Of a stretch of 64,000 nt of DNA, positions 51,626-64,000 are shown in pieces. The position numbers were made by a program, and so were the translations under genes. Every line of letters starts with the position of its first letter. The stretch's first letter is position 1. The notes beneath the pieces were generated by a model. That model did no database searches, was not told the DNA's origin, and saw only the letters and a list, made by a program, of their open reading frames with translations. The DNA comes from Anoplolepis gracilipes. Taxonomy: Eukaryota > Arthropoda > Insecta > Hymenoptera > Formicidae. The DNA lies in NCBI RefSeq assembly GCF_047496725.1, contig NC_132977.1, positions 7,138,501 through 7,202,500 of the forward strand, given 5' to 3'.

Positions 51626-52920
51626 CTCTCTCTCACAGTGGAAGGAAGCAAGGGTATGGGGTTGGGTTTCAACCATGATTTCCATTCGCCAGCCATCCAT
51701 CTTGTTTGAGACTGGAAACTGACAGATAGACGCGGATCCGAGTGCTGGTGACGTGGCAAGTCTTGCATGCTTGTGTGTGTCTGCGTGTGCTCGAGTGTAT
51801 GTGTATTCGTGCTACGTGCAGCTTTGCGTGCCTTTAAACTTCGTGTCCGTGTGAAAAATTCGTTTTCAGCGACACTCGCGTACAGCAAAATTGCTTTTAT
51901 ATCTCACATTCTAACACAGCAGATGAAAATCTCTTTCTAAAATTTTCAAACATTTTTATTTTTTCGTAATATCGTTTTTTTTTTCACAGAGCGCGGCAAG
52001 AAAAGGTCATTGCTCGCAATTTTTATTACGCTCGTATCAAAGATACAGAAATCATGAAGGAGCTATATCAAGAGAAATTACATTAGAAAGCTTTAAAAAA
52101 AGATTCTTAAATTTTTAATACCGTTATATATTGCTGTATTTTGAATTTGACAATCGCGAGCGAATCTCTTGCATCTCTTCCGATAAAAGTCCTGCGAGAA
52201 AATGCCGCGAGAAAGAGAGTTCGCGCAAACTTTTGCACTGTAGCTTCCAGCTTGACGCACCGTGAGACCTTCTCGACCGAAACTCGTCTTTGTAAACGTA
52301 CGTACTCATGTACGGATGAACGCGAGCACACGAATGCGCGCGAGCGATAGTGAAGTATGAGTACATGTACACTTACATAAGGTGGCTTTCACCCCGGTCG
52401 CCTGTTTCTACCAATAAATACAATGGACTGCGGAATGCTCGTGGATCTACAGCGGGATCTATGAGCATTTGAATCTGAATCAGACGTTTTTCGCCGTTCG
52501 GATTTACCGCGAATGCGATTCTAAGAGATTCCACTTTTATTCCGGATGAATAATGGATGGATAATATCGAAACAGAACGGCCTATTATCGGAAGACGGAG
52601 GCTTTTTCAGTATTTTTTAGAGGCAACGCTCCTTTTTCCTTTGTCGTTATCACAAGTGATATTAACCGCGAGAGAGAGAGAGAGAGAGAGAGACAAGCAA
52701 ACACGTATACGTATAGTGTGAAGAAAAATAATAAAAAATATCATCCCACTATCTCTTAAGTTTCACGGATGCAATTAGTTTAGTGTTTAAATTTCTGCGA
52801 TATCTTTGGCACGAATACAAATTGTCTGCGCTCGAATCTTAAAGCATGTTTCATAAAGCGACCTAATGGCAGAACTTTCCTATTCCATTTCGGGATACTG
52901 CGTTACGCAAGCGATCAACG
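51481..52920. other. GC-mixed spacer with CT and GA tracts
   Basis: GC-richer segments at 51480-51880 and 52140-52600 frame AT-rich DNA. (CT)n is at 51588-51634 and (GA)n at 52670-52693. No gene is recognised. Confidence 0.4.
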
Positions 52921-53620
52921 TTACGAGCTACGAGATTTATAGAGCGCGCGTTTAGACTCCTTACGTGCACGCGAGACAAGGTTCGAGTTTCTACGGTTAA
53001 AACGTAAAAATATTGAAATGGGCGAGGTGAAAGAATGAATAAAGATCAGGAAAGGAAGAAAGAGAGAGAGAGAGAGAGAGAGAAAGTGAGAGGAAATGGA
53101 GAGGGGAAGAGCCCGGAGGGTCGCCGTTGCCAGCACGTAAAGCGCAACTTGGTCTGCCGTGGAAGTGAGGAGAAGCTGTGAGTTGGAAGGGTTGGGGAGA
53201 GAAAGAGGGAGAGAGAGGGGGGGAGGGCAAGAGGAAGGGTCGGTTTGCTCGTGCACGCAAGTGATATTAGGTAGAAACGCATGAACTTTGATATATTCGT
53301 GAGGTCGTAGAGGAAGAGAGGGTGAAGGGGGGTTGGGGAGGGATATGGGGGGGGAGCAGAGGGGGGAGGAAGTAGTCAAAGCGTGGAAGGTGAACGGCGG
53401 TCGAGCATGGCGGCACAAGGCGCCATATCGCGGCAAGTATCCGAACCATACGTGACCTGCAACTTTCTGGTAGCATCTTTCCTTTGAGAAATCGATCTAG
53501 AAAATGTTCGTCCCTTGAAAAGGATTCTCGCGATTCTGAAATGAGCTTGGCGGGCAACACAACACACCGCACAACAATAGCATTTAACGCGAAATGCTAG
53601 ACGGCTATAGTCGACGGTGT
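52921..53620. other. GC-rich, G-run-rich patch
   Basis: Purine-biased island with (GA)n at 53057-53090 and clustered G runs at 53327-53367 that fit the G-quadruplex pattern on the + strand. The 171-codon minus frame at 52921-53436 is a serine/proline/leucine composition artefact. Confidence 0.45.
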
Positions 53621-53673
53621 ATTTGCATTTCAAATTAATCTGGTTTATTAAACATGCTTTTCTTTTCTATATA

Positions 53674-53710
<37 letters not shown>

Positions 53711-55880
53711 TTCTCAATATTTAGTGAAGGAAGATTTCAATTTTCACATTTCAATTTCGAACGCGAACCTATTTATCAAATGCGCTTACTGTATTATAAT
53801 GACATTTAAGTAGAGACCTCAGGGGAGGAATATAAAATGCTCTTATATAGTACATACTTAAGGGTTGAGCCGGTTTCGCTATTCCTGCAGGTCAATGCGC
53901 GATGCGCCGAGCAGCGTCGCGAAAACGGCGCGAGAATTCGAGAGACTGAGAGATTGTGGTGGAGGAGGCGACGACGACGGTGGCGGAAGGCGGAAAACAA
54001 CGGAAAATAAAGCAGCGGAAGAATCGCGTCGCAGGAAAAAGAATGAGGGCGCTGTCAGCTGGTGGAAATTATTCTGATTATGCTAATTCCGGTTCTGTTC
54101 CACTCCTTTACCCAGGCGTCCCCCAGCCCCATCGCCTCCCTGCTGCTGTCTGCGCCATCTTTCATAGGTGATATTTATAATACAGGGGTTCCCGAGCAGT
54201 TTCAAACTCTTTTTGGCCCCCTTCCTCCCTCCCCCCCCCCCCCGCGACCCCAGCCTCTTTCCCTGCCTCTGTCCTCCCCGCCACCCATTTGGCTTCCCAT
54301 CGAGCTCTCACCCCGGTCTCTCACCCTTGCACCCCTTCGGCTCCATCTCTCCACGTACTCTTTCGATAAATTTATTCATATTCCGCTCGAAATCCGTCAG
54401 CCTTAAGTCGGTCACGTTACGTTGCGCACTGTGCACTCAAGTTAACTGCAGTCAATTTTCTCAATGTGAGGATACGCTCTCGGATTCGGATTCCGAGTTT
54501 CACGAGATTGTGTTTTCGCTTAACCGCGGTATAAAAATATGGAATGACTGATTGTGTTTCGCGCGGAGTTTCTTCGGAAATTCCGTTCCATGTATTTTGC
54601 GAGAGTATTCTACGTACAAAAATTGCACGCGTTATTCAATATCTCACATATAATTAATTTATTTTTTTTTTCGTTTTTTTACGCTATGTGATTGTTTTAG
54701 ATCTTCCATCAACGTGCGCGGGTGTATACTTTTCTTTCTCCTTCGCAATTTTGTATATGTGTGCTTTTTAGTGTACGATTATCGATCAGAGAACCCAATA
54801 TATTCAACCTTGATACGAAACCTACAAATGCACGTGCTCGTAATCTTCTTCGAGGTAGTAAGTTTTCCTTTTTAATTAAAGGTGCTTTCTATTCATGCCA
54901 CAGACCGCCACGCCCGCCGCAAAAGTTACGGTACGTTATTTCGTACTTCACGAAAAACGTTATTCGCGCAAAGCGGTCTGCAGGTAGTTTCGGTGGCGGG
55001 CCGAACTGCTCATCGATTTTAGATAATTACCTTATACATACTAAATATTGCGTATACAGGATGATTCACTTATATTGCTGATCCGTATAAACTTCCTTCT
55101 TAAAGACTTGGACAAAAGTCATTAAAGGGAAAATCGTTCGAGGGAACTATACGATAAAAATGATTTTCATCCATTGCTTGATATATTTTGAAAATCTAGT
55201 CGGAAAGTAATTTATTTCTTTCGATGATTTTTTAGACAAATCAATTCTATAAATGACAAATTTAAATTTGAATGTAAGAATTAAATTCCTTTATTGTTTT
55301 TTCGAAAGCCCATGTTTGGCCTCAATTAAAAGGATCGTCCATCACGGTGAAATATTTATTGATTGACTGCGACGCTTATACATAGCGTGTGCTTTATTCA
55401 GACTGAGCAAACGTGTCTATGCAAATACAATCTAATGCATGAAGAGTGAAATGTGTTTGCCCTCCATAAAGCATTGGCATCGCGACTCATATTACTTTAT
55501 TTAAAATGTCAGTTTCACTCAAAGTTTAAAGATATATGTTTATTAATTCTTAAAAAATTATAAAATTAAAACATACATATAATTATTATATGATACTAAT
55601 TGCAAGTTTTGCTTATAATACAAAGAGATACAGGGATATTATATGAATTATTCGAGAATATTTTTCGCGCAATATTAGTTGCTTTGAGATACTTAAAAGT
55701 AGATAAAAATAAAGACTAGAGCGTTTTAAACGTTGAAAAGCAGTCAAAATTATAATTTTTACAACGTAACAAATTACTCTAGAGAAACGACGAGGACACG
55801 AGGCGTCGAATAATGGAAAGCAGAGACTCTTGTCAGGTGGATCATTCATAAGCTTCGTAGGTGGGCACGATAAACGTCAA
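53621..55880. other. Spacer with a GC-rich centre
   Basis: (TA)n lies at 53677-53712. A GC-rich part at about 53860-54500 includes GGTGG/GACGAC repeats and a long C run at 54228-54243. Frames over it (53865-54551 plus) are low-complexity. AT-rich DNA follows. No gene is recognised. Confidence 0.4.
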
Positions 55881-57005
55881 CTTTAATTAATCACTCAACT
55901 GTATTACTTCCCATTTAAGAGCCGTACCTCTCTTGCCGAGGAAGCGAGTCCGTTCCCCTTTTCGACTACTCGACGCGGCAATAGGCATTCGTAGACATTC
56001 ACCGGATAAATCGTAAGCAGCGTACTTTGCTTGAGACATATATACAAAAGAGGAGCACGAAAGCAAAGCCATGGGCACCTTTACAGACAGGCTTCGTATA
56101 AACATGTCAGTCTAGCGAAGCTCGTCTTCGAGAAACCGGCCCGCGTTCATCCATCACTCGTTGGGCGTTCTCCTGGCCCTCCTAGACTACAGCATCCGCT
56201 TCTTACATACACGTTGCCCGTGTCCGCGAAAATTTTTATTATCAACGTAAAAAACATTGAACGATGATCAAAGTAACAGTACCATTAATGTGTGGGAAAT
56301 TTTTGCATACTCGTTTTCTTTCTTCAAATTTTCAACTCGATAATAAAACGATTAATCTGCAATTTTATTCCAATTGCACGATACAGCGGAAAATTATATT
56401 CTCGTACAATTGCGAAAAAAAACGTTAACGAAAGTAAAAGTAATAATGATAATTAGTCGTGGGAAGCGAAAATAATAATATGTAATGCTGATTAATTTCG
56501 CACGAATAATGCATAAAATTCGACGAATTACATATTCGTATAGAGCACACACGCGACGATCATGTGCGTGCGGCGTCGTCCTTTTTCCCTAGATTTTTTT
56601 TTTTAAACGAGCGACAGCTTGCGCAACATTGCGCGCCGATTTCCACGTACCGCTTCATACGCGATCGAAGGGCGTATTCGGCAAAATTTCGGGGAAATAT
56701 ATGAACCGGGCACGTTTCATCCCCACCGCCTTCGATCGTAACTCAAGCAACGAATGACTTTTTTCTCTTCTCTCTCGCAGAAGCTCGACAGCAAGCGAAA
56801 CCGTGCCGTAAAAAATGATAGAAGAAAACGGCGTGGAAAACGAAGCGTGAAGGAATAAAAAAGGAGCAACAGATCCCGCAAGGTGAAAAGCAAAGGATAC
56901 GTAAATGGCGGCATGCAAGGTGTATACCTGGCTCAAGCCTCAAATTCCTTGGTTGCGGAGAGCGACGTAAGAAAATGAAGAGGAAGAAAGACGGCGGAGA
57001 GAGAG

Positions 57006-57053
<48 letters not shown>

Positions 57054-57174
57054 ATAAGGAGCCTTTTCGTGACGTATGGCGTGTCGTCATGGAGCGTCAC
57101 TTAGAGTGGCGGATGAGAAAGTATCTCGTAAGCTAGAGAGAGAGATAGAGAGAGAGAGGAAGAGAACGGCAGAA

Positions 57175-57207
<33 letters not shown>

Positions 57208-57540
57208 TAAAGCGAGCGAGAGAGAAGGAGATGTCGACATGTCAGGATTCTAAGGCCGTCGGGACCTGTCTGCGCCGGTGACGCCGCATTGTTGCCAGGG
57301 AAATCAGACGAAAAGACGCGATAACTAACCGCATAATAAATGAAGTGTTCACGGGGGTGTGCATCGCGCCTGGTATGCTGATATCGGGGGATAATCGTCC
57401 CTTTCCGTCTTCTTCCTCGCAGTTATCCTCGCGGCAACTTACATCACAATGAAAATATCCCGAGACGGTGCGATCAGAATATTTTTCAGAATATTTATCA
57501 AAATATTTTTCATCGTGCACACATAAATGTATGTACGTCA
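55881..57540. other. GC-mixed patch with GA arrays
   Basis: GC-richer segments at 55880-56260 and 56530-57470. (GA)n arrays are at 56996-57054 and, interrupted, 57133-57229. Minus-strand frames at 56655-57090 extend through the GA array and lack domains. Confidence 0.4.
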
Positions 57541-58900
57541 ATATGTTGCGTTCTAATTTTTCTCGAGCTTATTAGAAAAAAGTAACGAGTCAATTACAGG
57601 AGACACAAAGAATAGATATACATATAATAGCGATAGATATAAAAATTAATTTTTCCACAGACGATTAGAGTTAACTTGTGATAATTTTTCCTCCAATTTA
57701 CTAAATATTATTTTATACTAAATATTTATTTTATGCTTGATATTTCTCGGAAGGAAGTTTATCTTATTCCATGTGTGTGTGTGTGTGTATATGCATTATT
57801 TGATACATGCCATTTCGCAGAACATCGCCTCATCATCATCATCAGCTCTAGGCAAAGACGCCACCCATCTGATGAAGCGCATCGACTGCTAATTCACTGA
57901 TAAGAAACACTCGGAGACTCCTCGCCGCCCCGACCTCCATCGTCATCGTCGGCTCAATACTTATTGGTTCGTATCTTGGCCGGTGCGCAAAGTCTGATAT
58001 CTGCGGAAGCCGGAATTACTACCGTCTCCTACCACTCCTCATTATCGAACGCGGAGCAAGTGACGTAATCTGCCACTGAATACAGAGACCTGTATTGTTT
58101 CCAGGTTAGCGTTGCTAGAATAAATAAACGCCTTATCTCGAGGGATTAGATGTGTTTGGTTTCAATGAAATAAAACTTGCCGATTTACATTAAGATGATC
58201 ATGCAAAAATTTGTATGTTGCAGTGAGAGAAAAAGAGAGAGAATAACTTAATATAAAATATATCGCATAATTATTTAAACAATTTTTGTGGTAAAAGAAA
58301 TGTAATGGTGTATAAATATATATATATATATAGTGATATATGAATAAAAATGCGACAAATACAGCTACACAATTTTACGCTGTAGAAAAATAAGTATTGT
58401 TTGAGCACCTCATAATTTCAAAGTGCGCGTTCTATTTTCCTATCGAAACTGCAGTAAATTTTAAATGCGATACGATATAATGTTAAAAGTGCTGAAAGAA
58501 GAGAACGTAAACGAGGGGAGAGACAAACTGACGGCTGGGTAATGTTCGATTAACATTATCAATTAATCTATCGAAGTTGACTGGATAAAAATAAAAGCCT
58601 GAATCTGAGCTTTAATGAAAATTTAATAATTTTGAATAGATATTAAAATGAAGAAATTAAAAGAAAATTTTGATTTTCGAGAAAAAAATATCTGCATTAT
58701 ATAATAAAATATATCATGTACTGAATAGTGTATATATGTACATCAAGATCTTAAAAAATCTACATAATAAAGAAAGTTGCTATAAATATAAGATAAATTT
58801 AAAATAATTAAAATTCAGAAATAATATTTTAATATATACGTATTTTTATTTATTTAGAATACACATTAAACATTTTTAAAAAATAATATTGTATAAAAAA
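57541..58900. other. Spacer with a GC-balanced segment
   Basis: AT-rich apart from a CpG-containing segment at about 57820-58120 with ATC/ATCGTC repeats. (TA)n is at 58309-58334. No gene is recognised. Confidence 0.45.
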
Positions 58901-59235
58901 GAAGAAGAAAAGAGAAATATAACTGGACCGCAATCTCAAGATCAAAATAAGATTTTACGATGCTGGGGAGAGAAGAATCACGAGAGAATGGTAGAAGGGT
59001 GAAGGCGGGTGTAAAAGTGAAGAGGCTGTCGGTAAGATGCAAAGGTAGGTGAGACGAGAGAGTAGCAGAGAAGAGAAGGAAGGTAAGGTACCTCAATGGG
59101 GGGGGGGAGGGGGGTAAGAACGATAAGACGCCGTGAGTAATGAGCAATGCCGCGAGTGATATCAGCGTGCGAGAACGAGATACTTCTCGCCGCTTTAAAA
59201 AGGGATGGACGAGGAACATGAGAGAGAATGAGAAG

Positions 59236-59302
<67 letters not shown>

Positions 59303-59575
59303 CTCTACAAATCAAGTTTTATACCGAGAAAAAAAGTTCATTATTGGTTCGCCGTAAAAAGCTGCGGCTGAAGATTCTGTCGTGGGGTAGAGGGACCCTT
59401 TCGGCTTCGGCACGGAAGGGTGGAGGAGGAAGACTTCCGCAGGGTAAGGTCGAATATGAAGTAAATGCGACGAACGAGGAACGCCTTAAGCATTCTCATC
59501 AATTTCTCTCATCGCCTCTGATAACGGATGTCGCGAGTAGTAGTATGTTGATACCCGTCAAGTGTCTTTGACGAC
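58901..59575. other. Purine-rich patch with long (GA)n and G run
   Basis: A G run at 59098-59107 is followed by another at 59110-59114. (GA)n with interruptions fills 59219-59300. The 149-codon minus frame at 58866-59315 and the 143-codon + frame at 59140-59571 both depend on the GA tract and are rejected as genes. Confidence 0.5.
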
Positions 59576-61518
59576 ACATTTATACCGGTGTATTTCTCTT
59601 AAACGGTATCTCTATACCTGAAGAAAATCAAATTACATATTAATAAAAATTTTTAAAGAATTTAGTTAAAGAATTATTAGTGTTTCTTTGCTTTTTTTTT
59701 TTTGGTTTTTATTAAAGAACTGAATCCGCTTGATAACGAAATCTGTCTCATTTACATAAAAATGCTTATTTAATTTTAGGAGAATTTGATTAAAGCGGCT
59801 TTTGAGAGATCACCGACATCTCTATCACGATATTAAATAAAAGAAAATTAAAAAAAATCGATCTGCTCGCTAATTCAATAAATTACATAGATTATAATTG
59901 TTGATAAGGAGCAACCGCGCTTAAAAATGCTCCATCGTCGTCCATCGCGTCGACTCCCTCCGAACGCGTGCTGCAGCCTCTGTAAATCCAAGCGGTGTCG
60001 TTTCCACATCCTGTTTCACTGTTTTTCACCAAATAATTTCAGCTTCATTCTTCATTTAGCTTGGCACAAACTGCCGCAAACAACCGGCCCTCCCCCGCAC
60101 GAGAAACGAAGGCTCGCCCAAGTCGCCCGCGCCGCACAGCTGCATTTATATTAAAATACTAAGAAAAACTTCCACCCGTCCACCCCGACCCATCCCGTCG
60201 GGGCCCGTCCCACCGTTGGTAGAATCGTTAATTTTCTGCTTCCATTCGCTTCCCGTAAATCCCCGCTACCCCGCCGCAGAGAAAATAATACGCGGAGGAA
60301 ACGTTGACCATTATTTTCAGAGTTCACAACGCGTTCATTAAAATTATGATTTGAATCTGTGACATAGTGCCTCGTAAGAGATGGGAGTCGTCGTTGAAGG
60401 GTCTGATTAAAAACGTTTGGACTGATACCTCCACGATCATTCGATAATTGCATTACAGTCATACGACACATCTTCGGATGTCAATTGCTATGATTAAATA
60501 ACGTTACAAATATCGTAATTCTTACGATATGATTAATTTGACTTTGATAAATAAATATAATTTATATATCGATAGACTGCAAAAAAAAACTCAATTTTTT
60601 CTATTACTTTTCTTATGTAATAACTAGATAAATTATTATATAAGATGTTTCTTATGTTGAAAAATTTTATTTTGAAAAATAATAATCAAAAGATAAATTG
60701 TGCTAATCAAGCATAAAATTTGAATAAAAGATCAAGTTCTGTAAAACAATAGCAAAATTATTTAAAAATGTTTACTGTTCATCCGATAAGTTAAATGAAT
60801 AGATTTCTACAAAAGAGATATAACGAAAGGTTTACTTTCGTGTGTTCACCTTCTCTCGTAAAAAGATTGCGATTGTTTCTGCGATCATCATGCGCGGTGA
60901 AACGGAGTTTTCGTGAGATCCAAGCGGATGGATCATTAAGGACGTGCCTTACACGTAAAAGTTTTCCTAGTGGACGAACGGATAAAAAAACATTCCATTT
61001 TTTGCCATGCCATTATATAAGAGCTTGTATTCTGTGCTTCCCATGTGTATAGATATATATATATATATATATATTTAATACGTATATTATATAATATACA
61101 AATGTAAAATATACGAATAATTCTACGGCGATATATATTTAAATAATATTTTATGCAATAAGAACGTTGCATCGCAATTCAACAAAAAGTACCTCGACTA
61201 CACTATCTATTTCTATATTTTTTTTTCTTGTTATTATTATTAGCGTTCTATTAAAAGTTCAGTTATTAAAGTCAAACGTGTCCTATTACCCGGCTATTTC
61301 TGCGACGCTCCGTACAATCGGGGCGGTAAACCGACAACTCTGGAGGAGAGGGTAGCACGCTACATTATGTTCCATTATCTCACGTTCACTTTTTTACAGA
61401 AACGCGTTGGAATGCATAAAACTAGAACGCACAGAGTATCTCACAATCTGAAATTAAAACTTGTCTTTTACATGCAAGCCAACCATAATCTCTCGCCTCT
61501 CTACCTCTCTTCTTCTAG
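59576..61518. other. Mixed spacer
   Basis: A GC-richer segment lies at 59910-60480; the rest is AT-rich, with (TA)n at 61051-61074. No gene is recognised. Confidence 0.4.
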
Positions 61519-61806
61519 TCATTCTCGGATTCTTTTCACCCGATCTCGATGGACACTCGTGTTATTCTGATTGTGATTCGCCTACACATTGCCCGGAAAC
61601 CTGCTTTATCTACTGTGATGAACCAACAGCAAAAGACGCGACAAAGAAATGACGAAGAAAACGCGTCTTTAACAAGACAACAAGACATGATAAATGATCT
61701 GCATGAAGAATATCTCGAGTCTGCAAATCTGATTCGGGAGGTTAGAGAAAAAAAAAACGGTTTCATCATACTTGTTTCTCGTCGAATATGCCGAACATTG
61801 ACATAA
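61519..61806 (+). other. Weak exon-like stretch of unknown identity
   Basis: A strong polypyrimidine tract ends in CTTCTAG at 61518. One frame from there gives a cysteine-rich segment (CYSDCDSP then HCPETCFIYC, five Cys spaced 3-5-3-3) before a stop at 61650-61652. A second frame stays open to 61806 and gives a hydrophilic, possibly helical segment (NDLHEEYLESANLIREVREK). The change in protein-like character from one frame to the other could mean a frameshifted relic, for example of a transposon-derived gene, or chance. I recognise no family, and a homeodomain reading does not hold up. Confidence 0.2.
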
Positions 61807-62294
61807 GAAGATACGTGGACGAAGCATATCTGCCATCTTAGGCAAGAGGTGATTGAGATGAGAGGTAAAAGGAGACTACAGGCATATTGAATGAATTTGA
61901 TTGGACTCGACATTGTTCGGTTTATGGTGTCGTTTGTGTAGTTTTTCACAATTTTTACTAATTGTAAGTAAATATAATTATTAAATATAAATATAAAATT
62001 AGATTAACATATTATATATAAAATGTAAATTTAAGTGATAGGCATAAGTTACATAAAATTGTTATCTCATATAAAGGTCAATAAAAAATGCACACAATAT
62101 TGTCATATTAATTCTTTTTTATTATATGTATGCACACATACAATTATATGATAAAAGCATTTTCAACTAGATGTAATTTTAATTTCTATTAAATTATGTG
62201 TATTCATGTTATTAATTTGTAATATATTTTATATATATTTCAGCAAATTTTTATTTAACTATAAGTAAATTTATAAGTAACAGATATAGATAAC

Positions 62295-62359
<65 letters not shown>

Positions 62360-62900
62360 AACAGTTTTATAAGAAATTTTTCATATTTATATATATATAT
62401 ATATATATATAATTCCTAATTTTTTATTTACATGTTTCCAAAAGCTGTCACAAATTAATCACAGCCTCTTTTATAAAATCGAATATAAAAAGAGCCAAAA
62501 TTAACCGAAATACTCCTTCTTCTTTTTTCGCTCAGCTTCCCATTGTAAAAAACTCTATCCATATATTTCTATGTCAACAGCTTCATTCAGTGGACTCAAG
62601 TTGGGGAACATTATTACATTTTTCGCTAATACTCGACGTTGATTTGATTCTAAAAGTAAGAGTCAATCACATTCGATTGCTACCAAGCGGTTGAGTCCGC
62701 TGAATACGTCCAATGATCCCGAAAAAAATTTCGTCACGTACTAAACGTTTTTATTATCAGTCCGAACTGATTGTTGTAATACTTTGTTGAAAAATTGTTC
62801 GAAAAGAAGATTAATAAAGGAAAACAGATTAATTTATAATTTTTCACGAACATAAACAAATTTTTATTTAACTGCGCTATCGCGTCTTAAAAGCCGTCGA
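61807..62900. other. AT-rich spacer with (GA)n and (TA)n
   Basis: (GA)n at 62301-62357 is among the longest perfect runs here; (TA)n is at 62386-62411. No gene is recognised. Confidence 0.5.
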
Positions 62901-64000
62901 GCAAAACGTTAAACTACGCCAATTTGAGCAAGTACAACCGCTAGTAGTATGTAAGTAGTTAACGTAATTACAAGGTATGTGCACATGAGGCTGGCGGACG
63001 CGCAAGACTCGCGCGAGGGAAGAGTGATGATGCTACATGCCTGTTGCTCGCTTCTCCGAGAGAGATCTCTTCGAGGACGCACGGTTACTCTAGCTAGGGA
63101 AAGAACCTGGAACCACGGACACACGGGGAACCTGTAATGGGAGGAGCCGTGGATTCTTCAAACGGCAGATCGCGCAGCCTGTGCACTTGACTAATCGAAC
63201 GTCAAACGCTAATAAGCAACCACCGATTGCCGGGGCAATTTCATTCGCCGAGGCGAAAGCAGCTTTGCCACGGTTGCCCTCCGCCTGTTCTCTACGCGCG
63301 CGTTTCTTCTTCCTCTCTCGTCTCTCTTTTCTCGCTTTTCTTGCAGAAGCAACATACGAGTTTCAGAGAGATCGGCCGCTTGAATTTCGCGGTGTTTAAC
63401 GTTGAATCGCGATTTGCTTGTGATTGTTTTATAATGTAAATCGTCGAGAATATTATTGAAAAATTAAAAAGAAATAATGTAATCGCGTACGAAGAGGAAA
63501 GATAGATTAAGCGCGAAGCGCGAGATAATTAATTTATATGTTCTTGTAACGAGTACATGTATATTGAGTAAAGAAAGATCTACCATGTTAAACGTGACAA
63601 CATTTAGAATGAAGGAAAAAAGTAAAAAGGAACATATTGACATTTGCGTACTCAATATCGGGTGTTAACAGATAGGACATTATATTCGAGTAATTATAAA
63701 TAATAAATGAGAAGAAAATTTGCTTTGTTAACGGACATTACAATGTGGAACAAGTACCGTTCATGCGTAAAGGATACATTTGATTGATGTTCTGATCACC
63801 TATTTCATGTTATCTTTTATTCTTGCTTTTTCAAACAACGAACATTCGACACCAACAATCGATGCGTTTTAGATTTTTTATGCGTGTACTTGTGTATTCT
63901 GGCGCCATCGCATTTTTTATTTTATTACTTTTTATTAATCACGGTCCCAATCCAATCAAATATATATACATATATAATGCTATTATAATTAATTTATAAT
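62901..64000. other. GC-mixed patch then AT-rich end
   Basis: A GC-richer segment at 62900-63420 is followed by AT-rich DNA to the window edge. Short frames on both strands have no recognisable domain. No proboscipedia exon or homeobox is seen. Confidence 0.4.

Noticed and set aside
58866..59571. ORFs of 149 (minus) and 143 (plus) codons
   Set aside because: Both run through the (GA)n array; the repeat suppresses stops in several frames.
61639..61770. Possible second homeodomain remnant (LHEEYLES...LIREVRE)
   Set aside because: A few residues can be matched to helix 1-2 positions, but the spacing before it is wrong and no KIWFQN-like helix 3 follows.
50135..64000. Expected proboscipedia exons downstream of zen
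   Set aside because: No homeobox, YPWM-type codons or other recognisable pb sequence on either strand, so pb is presumably beyond the window.

Overview
The window is a largely non-coding piece of an insect Hox cluster, from the region around Deformed and zen/Hox3. It begins in an intron of Deformed (Dfd). The homeobox-containing last exon of Dfd lies at 1031-1707 on the + strand, and this is the only intact protein-coding sequence I can defend. About 23 kb downstream, on the opposite strand, is a clear mir-993 hairpin (24680-24776). About 47.7 kb downstream, on the + strand, are the remains of a zen/Hox3 homeobox exon (49375-50134). Its homeodomain is broken by two stop codons and a net 2-base deletion. 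The rest is intronic or intergenic DNA.

The host is an insect. Having Dfd, mir-993 and a zen-type homeobox in one short stretch points there directly. AT-rich spacer alternating with GC-rich patches, and very abundant (GA)n and (TA)n microsatellites, suit a hymenopteran such as an ant. That last step is inference and I cannot name a species.

Layout: 1-1030 Dfd intron; 1031-1707 Dfd last exon; 1708 to about 4.7 kb Dfd 3' UTR and flank with several AATAAA sites; 6368-7443 an element with arms of about 250 bp in inverted orientation; 11901-13184 a second inverted-repeat element; 14815-16383 a tandem duplication whose second copy carries a MITE; 24123-24525 a mariner-like MITE directly beside mir-993; 47810-47869 a miRNA-sized hairpin; 48267-48440 and 48600-48996 two more copies of the same MITE family just upstream of the zen relic; 49375-50134 the zen pseudogene; 50.1-64 kb spacer with GC-rich patches, GA tracts and one weak exon-like stretch at 61519-61806. 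No proboscipedia sequence was found before the window ends.

How the parts relate: Dfd is a homeotic transcription factor for head segments, mir-993 is a miR-10-family microRNA, and zen is the insect Hox3 gene used in extraembryonic tissue. Dfd and the zen relic share orientation, while mir-993 points back toward the Dfd 3' end. The most interesting observation is the decay of zen in place, in a region that has also collected MITEs.
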